Source of the DNA: Enterobacter kobei
GTDB taxonomy: Bacteria; Pseudomonadota; Gammaproteobacteria; Enterobacterales; Enterobacteriaceae
Direction: 5' to 3'
Assembly (NCBI RefSeq): GCF_001729765.1
Contig: NZ_CP017181.1
Span: 3,844,001 to 3,908,000 of the forward strand
Length of the DNA: 64,000 bases
A program made the translations under genes and the position numbers. Below the pieces are notes generated by a model that searched no databases, had not been told where the DNA came from, and saw nothing but the letters and a program-made list of their open reading frames with translations. This document shows positions 1-9,437 of the stretch, piece after piece (positions within the stretch are counted from its first letter, which is position 1; each line of letters opens with the position of its first letter).

Positions 1-768
1 GGTCAGCACGTCTCCCAGACCTTTGCACAGGCTGATGGCTTCCTCCAGCAGCCAGGCGCCGTTAGGGTCAACGGTGATACGCGCCTCCGGGAAACGTTTT
101 TTCAACGCCCGGGCGGTTTCAATCTCCTGCTCACCGGGCAGCACGCCACCCTTGAGCTTGAAATCTTTGAAGCCGTAGCGATCCTGAGCCGCCTCGGCCA
201 GGCGGACCACCGCGTCGCGGGTAAGGGCTTGCTGGTGGCGCAGCTTATACCAGTCGTGGTTACCCGGTGATTGCGCCAGATAGGGGAGATCGGTTTTCGT
301 GCGATCGCCCACGTAGAACAGATAGCCCAGCACGGTGACGGCATCACGCTGTTTGCCCGGCCCCAGCAGCTCGCAGACCGGGACATTCAGCGCCTTACCC
401 AGTAAATCAAGCAGGGCGGCCTCCAGCGCGGCCACCGCGTTGACGCGCAGCTCAAACGTCCAGGCTCCTTTACCGAAGGTATCAAAATCTGCCGACTGAT
501 TGCCCTTATGCACCCGTTGAACCACCTTGTTCAGGCGGGCAACCTCCTGGCCCACCACCTGCGGAATGGCATCGACCAGGGTCTGGTAGATCACCTCCCC
601 ACCAGGTGCCTCACCCACGCCAGTATTTCCTGCGCTATCAGTCAACACCACGATATTGCGGGTAAACCACGCATTGTGCGCGCCGCCAATATTGAGCAGC
701 ATGCTGTCCTGCCCGGCCACGGGAATAACGTTCATTTCAGTCACGATGGGGCTTGATTGCGTTGTCAT
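1..768 (-). CDS. gudX: Glucarate dehydratase-related protein GudX (3' part outside window)
   Basis: Enolase-superfamily member of the glucarate dehydratase group, which removes water from D-glucarate or L-idarate. The 256 codons present give the capping domain and the start of the barrel: the protein begins MTTQSSPIVTEMNVIPVAG, carries the Lys-X-Lys type motif FKLKGG (about residue 206) and the metal-ligand segment DPNGAW. It matches E. coli GudX better than GudD, for example in the AWTFELRVNAVAALEAALLDL stretch, read here in two parts. The start ATG overlaps the gudP stop (TGATG), so it is translated with gudP. E. coli GudX is described as a poor catalyst, so its role may be auxiliary. The C-terminal catalytic residues lie beyond base 1 and cannot be checked. 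Confidence 0.9.
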   Translation of the reverse strand, partial: MTTQSSPIVTEMNVIPVAGQDSMLLNIGGAHNAWFTRNIVVLTDSAGNTGVGEAPGGEVIYQTLVDAIPQVVGQEVARLNKVVQRVHKGNQSADFDTFGKGAWTFELRVNAVAALEAALLDLLGKALNVPVCELLGPGKQRDAVTVLGYLFYVGDRTKTDLPYLAQSPGNHDWYKLRHQQALTRDAVVRLAEAAQDRYGFKDFKLKGGVLPGEQEIETARALKKRFPEARITVDPNGAWLLEEAISLCKGLGDVLT

Positions 769-2123
769 CAGCCACGCTCCACTACGGGTTTGAGTTCAAT
801 ACGTTTGATATCCCCCACCAGCACCAGGTAACTCAGGACTGCCACCAGCGCATGCACGCCGACGTAGATCAGTGCACCGTTGAATGACCTCGTCGTACCA
901 ACGATGTAGCCAATCGCGATTGGCGTAACAATCCCGGAAATGTTGCCGAACATATTGAAAAGACCGCCGCTCAGGCCGCTGATCTCTTTTGGCGCGGTAT
1001 CCGCCATCACCGCCCAGCCCAGCGCGCCAATGCCTTTGCCGAAGAAGGCCATCGCCATAAAGCCGATAACCATCCACTCGGCGCTGACGTAGTTGCAGAA
1101 CACCATAGTCATGGAGAGCAGCATGCCGAGCACAATCGGCGTTTTACGCGCGATGTTCAGCGATCCGGTGCGGCGCATCAGCCAGTCGGATATCACCCCG
1201 CCGAGCACGCCACCGATAAAGCCGCAGATCGCCGGGATCGAAGCAACAAATCCCGCTTTCAGGATCGACATACCTCGCGCCTGCACCAGGTACACCGGGA
1301 ACCAGGTGATGAAAAAGTAGGTTAGCGCGTTGATACAGTACTGGCCCAGATAGATGCCGATCATCATCCGCGTACCGACAAGCTGTTTGATCTGCGCCCA
1401 TTTCTGGCTGAACGGGACTTTTACTTTCCCGGACTTCTGATCCATGTTGATCAGCGCACCACCTTCCGCAATGTACTCCAGCTCTTTCTTGTTTACGCCA
1501 GGATGCTGATTCGGTTCGTGGATCACTTTCAGCCAGACGAAGCTAATGATGATCCCTAGCCCGCCCATAAAGAAGAAGACGTGCGACCAGCCCACTTCGT
1601 GCGTCAGCCAGCCCATAATGGGTGCGAAGATCACCGTGGCGAAATATTGGGCGGAGTTAAAAATCGCCACCGCCGTTCCCCTCTCCTGCGCCGGGAACCA
1701 GGCCGCGACAATACGACTGTTTCCCGGGAAGGAAGGCGCTTCTGCCAGGCCTACCAGGAAGCGCAGCGTAAAGAGCGCGACGATAATGCCAAAACCGTTG
1801 AAAACATCGACAAAGCCCTGCAAAAGGGTAAATGCAGACCAGATAAAGATGGACCAGAAATAGACACGTTTAGAGCCAAAACGGTCCAGAAGCCAGCCGC
1901 CTGGAATTTGCCCGATGACGTAGGCCCATGAGAATGCGGAGAAAACGTAACCCATGCCCACCGGATCAAGGCCGATATCTTTTGCCATTTCAGAGCCGGC
2001 AATCGACAGCGTGGCGCGGTCACCATAGTTAAAGGATGTGACGATAAACAGCATCACCACTATCCAGTAGCGGGCATTAGTGCGCTTCTCAGCGCTGCTC
2101 GCTGCGTGGCTTAATGTACTCAT
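768..2123 (-). CDS. gudP: D-glucarate/galactarate MFS transporter GudP
   Basis: Inner-membrane transporter of the anion:cation symporter branch of the major facilitator superfamily, importing glucarate and related aldarates. At 451 residues it has the family length; about twelve hydrophobic helices are visible, with the first-loop signature GGWLLDRFGSKRV near residue 75 and the SFNYGDRATLSIAG segment typical of sugar-acid transporters in helix 1. It is the first gene of a gudP-gudX operon with overlapping stop and start codons. The roughly 250 bases upstream hold no gene and must carry its promoter; in E. coli the diacid sensor CdaR controls this operon, but I could not identify a CdaR box here. 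Confidence 0.95.
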   Translation of the reverse strand: MSTLSHAASSAEKRTNARYWIVVMLFIVTSFNYGDRATLSIAGSEMAKDIGLDPVGMGYVFSAFSWAYVIGQIPGGWLLDRFGSKRVYFWSIFIWSAFTLLQGFVDVFNGFGIIVALFTLRFLVGLAEAPSFPGNSRIVAAWFPAQERGTAVAIFNSAQYFATVIFAPIMGWLTHEVGWSHVFFFMGGLGIIISFVWLKVIHEPNQHPGVNKKELEYIAEGGALINMDQKSGKVKVPFSQKWAQIKQLVGTRMMIGIYLGQYCINALTYFFITWFPVYLVQARGMSILKAGFVASIPAICGFIGGVLGGVISDWLMRRTGSLNIARKTPIVLGMLLSMTMVFCNYVSAEWMVIGFMAMAFFGKGIGALGWAVMADTAPKEISGLSGGLFNMFGNISGIVTPIAIGYIVGTTRSFNGALIYVGVHALVAVLSYLVLVGDIKRIELKPVVERG

Positions 2124-2380
2124 TGTTGCACTCCTGAAACATAGCTTTCGCCTGGTTCATTCTGTACAGCACCGGTAGGGTAATCAGAATGAGATGTGTT
2201 TTGTCGTTTTGGTACGGCCTGAAGCCGTTTTATAAGTGACCGGAAAAGTATATGAAGGAGTGACACGTTCTCTCACCGTGCAAAAACACAGTATTAAAGG
2301 GTGTGCGAGCGGTTGTTTATGGCATAAGCCCAGGCAAGTGGAAGGTGGTTCACGGAATTGAGGTTTGGTGCGGGGTGTAT

Positions 2381-2412
2381 TGCCGGGTGGCGGCTTCGCC
2401 TGACCCGGCCTG
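2381..2412 (+). repeat. REP-like palindromic element
   Basis: The run TGCCGGGTGGCGGCTTCGCC followed by TGACCCGGCC forms the imperfect GC-rich palindrome typical of enterobacterial REP elements. It sits six bases downstream of the yqcA stop codon, where REP hairpins commonly protect transcript ends. Related elements occur in this window near 11693, 22011, 54543 and 62318. Confidence 0.75.
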
Positions 2413-2417
2413 GAAAA

Positions 2418-2867
2418 CTATTTCAGGAGCGTAGCCCACTGCTCGACCCACGGGTTCGATTCGCTTTCCGGTTCAGGATGCTCACCGGCATCAATCAGCA
2501 GCATCTCGCCGACGCGCTGGGCGCTCTGTTCCTGCAGGAGCGCATCAAACTGCTTGCCGCCGCCGCAGAAGTTTGCGTAAGAGCTATCGCCCAGGGCAAT
2601 GATGCCGTAGTGAACGTCCGGCTGATAGCCAAGCTGGTCTTTAATGCCCTGGAAAAGTGGCACGATGCTGTCCGGCAGATCGCCCTGCCCGGTAGTGGAC
2701 GTCACCACCAGAATGTATTTATCTTTGTACTTTTCCCAGTCTGCCAGTTCCGGGTCTTCATAGACCGTGGCTTTATGGCCCTGGCTTGCCAGAATCGCCT
2801 CAGCCTCTTCCGCTACCAGCAGTGAGTTGCCGTACATAGTGCCGACAAAAATGCCTACTTCAGCCAT
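2418..2867 (-). CDS. yqcA: Flavodoxin-like protein YqcA
   Basis: Short-chain flavodoxin of 149 residues. The N-terminal phosphate-binding loop [17 protein letters not shown] (residues 10-26) and the FMN-ring loops [11 protein letters not shown] (about 57-67) and [15 protein letters not shown] (about 91-105) are all present, so it should bind FMN and act as a one-electron carrier in the cytoplasm. E. coli YqcA is a true but low-potential flavodoxin whose partner is not settled. It ends in TAG just before a REP element and lies 23 bases downstream of truC, so it is probably the last gene of a yqcC-truC-yqcA transcript. Confidence 0.93.
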   Translation of the reverse strand: MAEVGIFVGTMYGNSLLVAEEAEAILASQGHKATVYEDPELADWEKYKDKYILVVTSTTGQGDLPDSIVPLFQGIKDQLGYQPDVHYGIIALGDSSYANFCGGGKQFDALLQEQSAQRVGEMLLIDAGEHPEPESESNPWVEQWATLLK

Positions 2868-2890
2868 GATATTTTTCCCTATGAATGCGT

Positions 2891-3667
2891 TTACTGTTCA
2901 TCCTGAACGTTGACAGATACAAACTCAACCCTTTCATTTTCGGGGAGTTGCCCCAGCCAGCCAAACTGTGACAGCGCCTGCATCCAGACATCGTCCAGCC
3001 CTGCACGGATATTCAGCGGTTCGCCGGTAAACGGGTGGGTCAGGCTAAGCTCGCTGGCGTGTAACATCAGTCGGTTACAGCCAAAATGCTCGGCCGCGCT
3101 GCGATTCTGGCGCAGATCGCCGTGCTTGCTGTCGCCAATAATCGGGTGGCGCAGGTGCGCAAGATGGCGTCGCAGCTGGTGTTTACGCCCGGTTTTGGGC
3201 AAAAGCTCAACCAGGCTGTAGCGCGTAGTGGGGAATTTGCTGGTTGCCACCGGCATTTCTGTGGTCGCCATGCCGCGATAATCCGTCACGGCAGGCTGCG
3301 GGCCTTTGTCATCGCGGGCAAATTTATCGGCGATTTTATCCAGCTCCTCTACCAGCGGATAGTCGAGCGTGGCGGCGTCCGTCAGCCAGCCGCGCACGAT
3401 CGCGTGGTAGCGTTTCTGGATCTGGTGCTGTTCGAACTGCTGAGACAGCAGACGTCCCGCCTCGCTGGAAAGCCCCATCAGCAGCACGCCGGAGGTCGGT
3501 CTGTCGAGACGATGGGCGGTAAAAACATGCTGACCAATCTGGTCGCGTACGGTCTGCATCACGACCACTTTCTCGTCGCGATCCAGCCAGCTGCGGTGCA
3601 CCAGCCAGCCAGACGGTTTATTCACCGCCACCAGCCACTCGTCCTGATAGAGGATCTCAAGCGTCAT
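2891..3667 (-). CDS. truC: tRNA pseudouridine(65) synthase TruC
   Basis: Converts uridine 65 of certain tRNAs to pseudouridine. This is an RluA-family enzyme of 258 residues; the catalytic aspartate lies in [14 protein letters not shown] (about residues 52-65), and the C-terminal motif [20 protein letters not shown] (about 157-176) supports the fold. There is no S4 domain, as expected for TruC. The start codon overlaps the yqcC stop as ATGA, so the two are translationally coupled. Confidence 0.95.
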   Translation of the reverse strand: MTLEILYQDEWLVAVNKPSGWLVHRSWLDRDEKVVVMQTVRDQIGQHVFTAHRLDRPTSGVLLMGLSSEAGRLLSQQFEQHQIQKRYHAIVRGWLTDAATLDYPLVEELDKIADKFARDDKGPQPAVTDYRGMATTEMPVATSKFPTTRYSLVELLPKTGRKHQLRRHLAHLRHPIIGDSKHGDLRQNRSAAEHFGCNRLMLHASELSLTHPFTGEPLNIRAGLDDVWMQALSQFGWLGQLPENERVEFVSVNVQDEQ

Positions 3668-3993
3668 GCATCTTCACCGGCAAACAGGGCATCCAGTTTT
3701 TCCAGCTCAACCAGCATGACCGCGCGCGCAGGGTGCGTCGCCTCAAGGGCCATTTCATAATAGGGAGAGACCGCAAACGCCTGCGGCAGCGGATGACCGC
3801 CTTCCAGCAGCGCGTGCATGCGCGGAATTAACACCCACTGGAGCCACTCGAACGGGGCCAGGGTATCCAGACAAAATGGCTGGGTGCTGGCGAACGCTTC
3901 CGGCTGCGGCGCGGTCTCTTGCCACAGCTGATGTTGGCGCAAAAGGGCTTCGATGGCGTGCAACTGAGCACGAATGCTATCGTGTTGCGTCAT
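3664..3993 (-). CDS. yqcC: YqcC family protein (DUF446)
   Basis: Small cytoplasmic protein of 109 residues, equal to E. coli YqcC, starting MTQHDSIRAQLHAIEALL. A longer reading frame extends upstream to 4101, but it runs into the csrB terminator and the extra residues have no counterpart, so the ATG at 3993 is chosen. Conserved features are the FEWLQWVLIPRMHALL and PYYEMALEA segments. Its function is not known to me. It overlaps truC by four bases and lies directly downstream of csrB on the same strand, as in E. coli. Confidence 0.92.
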   Translation of the reverse strand: MTQHDSIRAQLHAIEALLRQHQLWQETAPQPEAFASTQPFCLDTLAPFEWLQWVLIPRMHALLEGGHPLPQAFAVSPYYEMALEATHPARAVMLVELEKLDALFAGEDA

Positions 3994-4049
3994 GGTAACC
4001 TCAACTGAAAAAGTGAACGGCGCGCAGCATAGCATTGCGGGAGGCAGAA

Positions 4050-4414
4050 ATAAAAAAAGGGAGCACTGTAAAAACAGTGCTCCCGGTTCGTTCCGCAGCA
4101 TTCCAGCTACAATTCGTGCTCCCTGCTCATCCGTGACAACTTTTCCTGATGCCCGAAGGGCTGGTCATCCGTCTACCTTTCGCATCCTGCACACATCTTC
4201 CTGACGTGCTTGTTTCATCCTGAAACGTCCTGGCCTTCCTGACCCACCGACCGTCCTGTTCGGCTCTCGTTCTCCTTCCTGGAGGTGTCCCTTACGCGTC
4301 CTGCGTTATCCCTTTGCTTCATCCTGAAGCCTTCCTGCAGCGTCATCCTGACGTGTCCTGAGTAAGAAACGCCATCATCCTGATGTTCGTTTCTCGTGTC
4401 GGCGTCCTGTCGAC
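4050..4414 (-). ncRNA. csrB: CsrB regulatory RNA (CsrA-sequestering)
   Basis: An RNA of about 365 bases that titrates the translational regulator CsrA. Read on the minus strand it begins GTCGACAGGA, as E. coli CsrB does, contains fifteen copies of CAGGA plus further GGA motifs, many in the loops of short hairpins, and ends in the strong terminator at 4051-4084. Position (between yqcC and syd), length (369 in E. coli) and 3' end all agree. The 5' end is placed by similarity to the E. coli start, with a weak -10 (GATTCT at 4421-4426) at the right distance. No protein is expected here; an apparent 79-codon frame inside it is an artefact of the repeats. Confidence 0.96.
4051..4084 (-). terminator. 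csrB Rho-independent terminator
   Basis: GGGAGCACTGT and ACAGTGCTCCC form a perfect 11-base-pair stem around a short A-rich loop. On the minus strand this is followed by a run of seven U residues (bases 4052-4058). Confidence 0.95.
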
Positions 4415-4440
4415 AGAGATAGAATCCGCTATTCCGCTTC

Positions 4441-4473
4441 GTCTTACAACCCACCAGGGGAGCGTTGTAAGAC
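4441..4473. promoter_or_regulatory. Perfect inverted repeat just upstream of csrB
   Basis: GTCTTACAAC (4441-4450) and GTTGTAAGAC (4464-4473) are exact inverted repeats with 13 bases between them, 27-59 bases upstream of the csrB start. Each arm contains the TGTAAGA half-site that also occurs in the distal UvrY-type site. It overlaps the place for the -35 region and is probably a second response-regulator site, but that is inference. Confidence 0.55.
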
Positions 4474-4574
4474 GTAAGAAAGCCCTATAAAAGCTGCGAT
4501 AAACAGCTAATCCATTGAAAAACAGCGTGATATTAATCTTAATTAAATGAGGTAATACTGAATGTTCCAGCGAT

Positions 4575-4605
4575 CTCTCACAAACCTTGTAAGAGATCTC
4601 TCACA
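4575..4605. promoter_or_regulatory. UvrY (BarA/UvrY) binding site upstream of csrB
   Basis: The 18-base inverted repeat TGTAAGAGATCTCTCACA (4588-4605) matches the E. coli csrB UvrY box TGTGAGAGATCTCTTACA read on the other strand. It lies 174-191 bases upstream of the RNA start, the same distance as in E. coli. A third half-site, TCTCTCACA, sits next to it at 4575-4583. The 100 bases between this site and the promoter are A+T rich. Confidence 0.85.
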
Positions 4606-4624
4606 CGCGCTGTAGCATTATGGA

Positions 4625-5170
4625 TTACAGAAGAGGCTCAAGTCGGGTAAGGAAATCCGCAAGTGAAGGGGCGAGGGTCTCGCGATTGCGGGTGCCGATG
4701 GTCTCTTTAATCACTTCGCCAGACAGGTTACAGACGGAAATCACATCCAGGTCACTGTCGAGCGTAGCAATAAAGAGCGTCGGAGAAAGCTTAAGGCGTT
4801 TTTGCGTGACCAGATGACCAATCAGGTTTTCCTGAACACGCTGCAGATCGTCTTCGTTCCAGGTCTGCAACAGCGTCAGCGTCAAATCACCCAAGCGAGC
4901 GGGCATATCCCCTGCAAATTGCGTGACGTAAAACGCGTGAACCGCTGGTTGTACCACAATGTCCATAGCCCGTTCAACCGCATTTACATTTTGCCCGGCG
5001 GTACTCGGCTTCGGCTGCCAGATAACATAATCATCCTGAGAAGAGATAATGCACGGTGACGGTACGCCATATAATTCAGCACTTTGCGGCCACGTTCCAT
5101 GCTTTTCATGCCACGCATCGCAATAGCGGGTCGTGAAGGTAGTAAGGGCATTTGCAGTTTCGATGTCCAC
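4625..5170 (-). CDS. syd: SecY-interacting protein Syd
   Basis: Cytoplasmic protein of 181 residues that associates with the SecY translocon channel and can take apart SecYEG complexes of abnormal composition. It aligns along its length with E. coli Syd, including [11 protein letters not shown] (about 29-39), [13 protein letters not shown] and [20 protein letters not shown], here read in parts. The start is GTG at 5170, chosen because the next residues ([20 protein letters not shown]) align with the E. coli N terminus. It is divergent from queF, with 69 bases between them. Confidence 0.95.
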   Translation of the reverse strand: MDIETANALTTFTTRYCDAWHEKHGTWPQSAELYGVPSPCIISSQDDYVIWQPKPSTAGQNVNAVERAMDIVVQPAVHAFYVTQFAGDMPARLGDLTLTLLQTWNEDDLQRVQENLIGHLVTQKRLKLSPTLFIATLDSDLDVISVCNLSGEVIKETIGTRNRETLAPSLADFLTRLEPLL

Positions 5171-5239
5171 CGATTTCTCTCTTCTTGTAAGACAGGATAA
5201 ACTCAGCCCATAAGTGTACCTGTAAAGTGGCTATGAAAC

Positions 5240-6082
5240 ATGTCTTACGAAAATCATCAGGCGTTAACCGGCTTAACGCTGGGTAAATCGACCGATTACC
5301 GCGATACCTACGATGCAAGCCTGCTGCAGGGTGTGCCGCGCAGCCTGAACCGCGATCCTCTGGGATTGCACGCGGACGCACTACCGTTCGTGGGCGGCGA
5401 TATCTGGACGCTGTATGAAATCTCCTGGCTCAACGCGCGCGGCCTGCCGCAGGTGGCGGTCGGACACGTTGAGCTGGATTACGCCAGCCAGAATCTGGTG
5501 GAATCCAAGAGCTTTAAGCTCTATCTCAACAGTTTCAACCAGACCAAATTTAATCACTGGGATGAGGTTCAGCAGACGCTGGAACGCGATTTAACCGCCT
5601 GTGCTCAGGGTCAGGTCAGCGTTTCGCTATATCGCCTGCACGAACTGGAAGGGCAGCCGATCGCCCACTTCAACGGAACCTGCATTGACGATCAGGATAT
5701 CGAGGTGGAGAATTATGAATTCAGCGCCGATTACCTCGAAAACGCGGCGAGCGGCAAGGTGGTTGAAGAGACGCTGGTCAGCCATCTGCTGAAATCCAAC
5801 TGTCTGATTACCCACCAGCCGGACTGGGGTTCGGTACAGATCCAGTATCGCGGCCCGAAAATCGATCGCGAAAAGCTGCTGCGCTATCTGGTGTCGTTCC
5901 GCCATCACAACGAATTCCACGAGCAGTGCGTGGAGCGTATTTTTAGTGATATCCAGCGTTTCTGCCAGCCAGAGAAGTTGAGCGTTTACGCGCGCTATAC
6001 CCGACGTGGTGGGCTGGACATTAACCCGTGGCGCACCAACACTGATTTTGTGCCAGCGACGGGTCGCCTGGTACGTCAATAA
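5240..6082 (+). CDS. queF: NADPH-dependent 7-cyano-7-deazaguanine reductase QueF
   Basis: Reduces preQ0 to preQ1, the last step before the modified base is inserted into tRNA on the queuosine pathway. At 280 residues it is the long, two-T-fold-domain form found in gammaproteobacteria. The N-terminal QueF motif [16 protein letters not shown] (about 93-108) and the catalytic Cys/Asp pair in [13 protein letters not shown] (about 188-200) are visible. It stands alone and is transcribed away from syd. Confidence 0.96.
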   Translation: MSYENHQALTGLTLGKSTDYRDTYDASLLQGVPRSLNRDPLGLHADALPFVGGDIWTLYEISWLNARGLPQVAVGHVELDYASQNLVESKSFKLYLNSFNQTKFNHWDEVQQTLERDLTACAQGQVSVSLYRLHELEGQPIAHFNGTCIDDQDIEVENYEFSADYLENAASGKVVEETLVSHLLKSNCLITHQPDWGSVQIQYRGPKIDREKLLRYLVSFRHHNEFHEQCVERIFSDIQRFCQPEKLSVYARYTRRGGLDINPWRTNTDFVPATGRLVRQ

Positions 6083-6197
6083 TATAAATTTTTTCACAAT
6101 ATGCGGGCGGTATTCCGCCCGAAGTGTTGTGAAACCTCACACGCCAGGGCTATTGTAATCAAAGGGAATGACGATAATCGTCCCATAAGGAGCTCAC

Positions 6198-7562
6198 TTG
6201 ATTACACATATTAGCCCGCTTGGCTCAATGGATATGTTGTCGCAGCTGGAAGTGGACATGCTTAAACGCACGGCCAGCAGCGATTTGTATCAATTGTTTC
6301 GTAACTGTTCACTTGCCGTACTGAACTCCGGAAGCCTGACAGATAACAGTAAAGAACTGCTGTCCCGCTTCGAAAGCTTTGATATCAACGTGCTGCGCCG
6401 CGAGCGCGGCGTGAAACTGGAAGTGATCAACCCGCCAGAAGAGGCCTTTGTTGACGGGCGTATCATTCGTTCCCTTCAGGCCAACCTGTTTGCCGTACTG
6501 CGTGACATCCTGTTTGTTAACGGGCAGATCCACAACGCAGGCCGTTTCCAGCATCTCGATCTGGAAAGCTCGGTCCATATTACCAACCTGGTATTCTCTA
6601 TTCTGCGCAACGCACGTGCCCTGCACGTTGGCGAAGCCCCGAACATGGTGGTCTGCTGGGGCGGTCACTCGATTAACGAAACCGAATATCTCTATGCCCG
6701 CCGGGTAGGAACGCAGCTTGGCCTGCGTGAGCTGAATATCTGTACCGGCTGTGGTCCTGGGGCAATGGAAGCGCCAATGAAAGGTGCCGCGGTGGGTCAT
6801 GCGCAGCAGCGTTACAAAGAGGGTCGGTTTATCGGCATGACCGAGCCGTCAATCATTGCCGCTGAGCCGCCTAACCCACTGGTGAACGAGCTGATTATCA
6901 TGCCGGATATCGAGAAACGCCTGGAGGCGTTTGTCCGTATCGCGCACGGTATTATCATCTTCCCGGGCGGCGTGGGCACGGCGGAAGAGCTGCTCTATCT
7001 GCTGGGTATTCTGATGAACCCGGCCAACAAAGATCAGGTTCTGCCGCTGATCCTGACCGGGCCAAAAGAGAGCGCAGACTACTTCCGCGTGCTGGACGAG
7101 TTTATCGTGCATACGCTGGGAGAAACCGCGCGTCGTCACTACCGCATCATCATCGATGACGCGGCGGAAGTGGCGCGTCAGATGAAAAAAGCGATGCCGC
7201 TGGTGAAAGAGAATCGTCGTGATACCGGCGATGCTTACAGCTTCAACTGGTCAATTCGTATTGCGCCCGATCTGCAGATCCCGTTTGAGCCTACCCATGA
7301 AAATATGGCGAACCTCAAACTCTACCCGGACCAGCCGGTGGAAGTGCTGGCTGCCGATCTGCGTCGCGCCTTCTCCGGGATTGTCGCGGGGAACGTGAAA
7401 GAGATGGGCATTCGCGCGATTGAGCAGTATGGTCCGTACAAGATCCACGGTGACCGGGAGATGATGCGTCGCATGGATGACATGCTTCAGGGCTTTGTGG
7501 CCCAACACCGTATGAAGTTGCCGGGCTCAGCCTATATTCCGTGCTACGAAATCTGCACGTAA
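6198..7562 (+). CDS. ppnN: Nucleotide 5'-monophosphate nucleosidase PpnN
   Basis: Cleaves nucleoside monophosphates such as GMP and IMP to base and ribose 5-phosphate; in E. coli it is stimulated by (p)ppGpp. The 454-residue protein contains the LOG-type nucleotide-binding motifs [13 protein letters not shown] (about 181-193) and [13 protein letters not shown] (about 257-269). The start is the TTG at 6198, preceded by AAGGAG at 6187-6192; the resulting [14 protein letters not shown] agrees with E. coli YgdH, which also uses TTG. A strong terminator follows the stop. Confidence 0.95.
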   Translation: MITHISPLGSMDMLSQLEVDMLKRTASSDLYQLFRNCSLAVLNSGSLTDNSKELLSRFESFDINVLRRERGVKLEVINPPEEAFVDGRIIRSLQANLFAVLRDILFVNGQIHNAGRFQHLDLESSVHITNLVFSILRNARALHVGEAPNMVVCWGGHSINETEYLYARRVGTQLGLRELNICTGCGPGAMEAPMKGAAVGHAQQRYKEGRFIGMTEPSIIAAEPPNPLVNELIIMPDIEKRLEAFVRIAHGIIIFPGGVGTAEELLYLLGILMNPANKDQVLPLILTGPKESADYFRVLDEFIVHTLGETARRHYRIIIDDAAEVARQMKKAMPLVKENRRDTGDAYSFNWSIRIAPDLQIPFEPTHENMANLKLYPDQPVEVLAADLRRAFSGIVAGNVKEMGIRAIEQYGPYKIHGDREMMRRMDDMLQGFVAQHRMKLPGSAYIPCYEICT

Positions 7563-7581
7563 CGGTTGGTCTGTTGTCGTT

Positions 7582-7619
7582 AAAGCCGGGACGCCCTGTT
7601 GTGCGTCCCGGCTTTTTTA
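7582..7619 (+). terminator. Rho-independent terminator of ppnN
   Basis: AAAGCCGGGACG and CGTCCCGGCTTT form a perfect 12-base-pair stem with a loop of about nine bases, followed by TTTTTT. Confidence 0.95.
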
Positions 7620-8076
7620 TTACCGAATCAATTCATAGATATCACTTATGTCTTTAACAAACTCGCCGCAAACGCAAACGATTACCTCGCATTAGCAACC
7701 GCAAATTATCAGCCTTAATCTAAATTACCCGCCAGAAAATCCTAAAAAGCCATTTCTTTACAGCAAAAGACACCTATCTCGCGGGCCGCCCTTTTAGCTT
7801 ACATGTCGTTGGTGATAGCCTGCGCGCGCGTAAATTCTCTTTGATGTTTTTTTAACAGATAAATGGTCTAAAGATGCCCACTTCATAAGTGGATTATTGC
7901 ATTTGGGATCAGGATCACTGATAGATTCATAACGAGAATGTATCTTTCCGCCCGCCAATAGTTACGGGCGAAAATTATTAAAAAACCGTCACTGAACGAA
8001 TTTCATATTACCGTCAGGCACTTTTTCATCGGATTTGACTAGAAACCTGACAATTTGCTTCCTCCAGGAGATATAG
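7620..8076 (+). other. Gene-free leader and promoter region of sdaC
   Basis: About 457 bases with no credible reading frame and lower G+C than the flanking genes. It must hold the sdaC promoter. I saw no convincing CRP, Lrp or other operator, no stable hairpin and no match to an RNA I know. A ribosome binding site (CAGGAG) lies at about 8065-8070. Confidence 0.5.
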
Positions 8077-9372
8077 ATGGAAACCACTCAAACCAGCACC
8101 GTTGCTTCGATTGAATCCCGAAGTGGTTGGCGCAAAACGGATACCATGTGGATGCTTGGCCTTTACGGCACAGCAATCGGCGCTGGTGTACTGTTTCTTC
8201 CTATCAACGCAGGCGTCGGCGGTCTGATTCCGCTGATCATCATGGCCATCATCGCCTTCCCGATGACCTACTTCGCACACCGCGGTCTGACCCGCTTCGT
8301 GCTGTCCGGTAAAAACCCGGGCGAAGACATCACTGAAGTTGTTGAAGAACACTTCGGCGTGGGTGCAGGTAAACTGATTACCCTGCTCTACTTCTTCGCG
8401 ATTTATCCCATCCTGCTGGTTTACAGCGTGGCCATCACCAACACCGTTGAAAGCTTCATGTTGCACCAGCTGCACATGACGCCACCACCGCGTGCCATCC
8501 TGTCTCTGATCCTGATTGTCGGCATGATGACCATCGTGCGCTTCGGTGAGCAGATGATTGTGAAAGCCATGAGCGTGCTGGTATTCCCGTTTGTCGCTGC
8601 ACTGATGCTGCTGGCCTGCTACCTGATCCCACAGTGGAACGGTGCCGCACTGGAAACGCTGTCCCTGAGCAGCGCGTCTGCAACCGGTAACGGCCTGCTG
8701 ATGACCCTGTGGCTGGCAATCCCGGTCATGGTCTTCTCCTTCAACCACTCCCCGATCATCTCCTCTTTCGCGGTGGCGAAACGTGAAGAGTACGGTAATG
8801 GCGCTGAGAAGAAGTGCTCCAGCATCCTGGCTCGCGCTCACATCATGATGGTGCTGACCGTGATGTTCTTCGTCTTCAGCTGCGTACTGAGCCTCTCCCC
8901 GGCAGACCTGGCGGCAGCGAAAGATCAGAACATCTCTATTCTGTCTTACCTGGCGAACCACTTTAACGCACCGCTGATTGCGTGGATGGCACCGATCATC
9001 GCGATGATCGCCATCACCAAATCCTTCCTGGGCCACTACCTGGGCGCACGCGAAGGCTTCAACGGTATGGTGATTAAATCTCTGCGTGGTAAAGGCAAGA
9101 GCATTGAAATCAGCAAGCTGAATAAAATCACTGCGCTGTTCATGCTGCTCACCACCTGGGCGGTAGCGACCCTGAACCCAAGCATCCTGGGTATGATTGA
9201 AACGCTGGGTGGTCCGGTCATCGCGATGATTCTGTTCCTGATGCCGATGTATGCGATTCAGAAAGTGCCAGCTATGCGTAAGTACAGCGGCCATGTGAGT
9301 AATGTCTTCGTGGTTATCATGGGTCTTATCGCTATCTCTGCGATCTTCTACTCCCTGTACACCATGTTCTGA
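8077..9372 (+). CDS. sdaC: Serine:H+ symporter SdaC
   Basis: Inner-membrane proton-driven serine importer of the HAAAP amino acid transporter family. The 431 residues contain eleven hydrophobic segments; the first carries [15 protein letters not shown] (about 29-43), and [16 protein letters not shown] (about 216-231) is typical of the family. It is followed after 65 bases by sdaB, giving an uptake plus deamination operon that feeds serine into pyruvate. YqeG (61069) is a relative in the same window with the same motifs. Confidence 0.96.
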   Translation: METTQTSTVASIESRSGWRKTDTMWMLGLYGTAIGAGVLFLPINAGVGGLIPLIIMAIIAFPMTYFAHRGLTRFVLSGKNPGEDITEVVEEHFGVGAGKLITLLYFFAIYPILLVYSVAITNTVESFMLHQLHMTPPPRAILSLILIVGMMTIVRFGEQMIVKAMSVLVFPFVAALMLLACYLIPQWNGAALETLSLSSASATGNGLLMTLWLAIPVMVFSFNHSPIISSFAVAKREEYGNGAEKKCSSILARAHIMMVLTVMFFVFSCVLSLSPADLAAAKDQNISILSYLANHFNAPLIAWMAPIIAMIAITKSFLGHYLGAREGFNGMVIKSLRGKGKSIEISKLNKITALFMLLTTWAVATLNPSILGMIETLGGPVIAMILFLMPMYAIQKVPAMRKYSGHVSNVFVVIMGLIAISAIFYSLYTMF

Positions 9373-9381
9373 TTGTCACCC

Positions 9382-9401
9382 GCGCCGTCTTCGGACGGCG
9401 C
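9382..9401 (+). other. UUCG-tetraloop hairpin between sdaC and sdaB
   Basis: GCGCCGTC and GACGGCGC form a perfect eight-base-pair stem closed over the very stable cUUCGg loop. There is no T run, so it is unlikely to terminate transcription. It could set a processing or RNA decay boundary within the sdaC-sdaB transcript. Confidence 0.7.
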
Positions 9402-9437
9402 ACTCCTCCCTCTCTGACTGAAAGCAATGGACGCATC

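Noticed and set aside
4215-4454. A 79-codon frame over csrB
   Set aside because: The region is the non-coding CsrB RNA; the frame follows from its repeated GGA motifs and crosses the RNA start site.
4441-4473. Reading the GTCTTACAAC/GTTGTAAGAC repeat as a terminator for syd
   Set aside because: Its loop is 13 bases and no T run follows on the minus strand. A regulatory site for csrB explains it better.
8026-9294. A 422-codon open frame antisense to sdaC
   Set aside because: It is the mirror of a well supported transporter gene. Its translation is rich in His, Gln, Asp and Arg with no domain, the usual result of reading G+C-rich coding DNA backwards.
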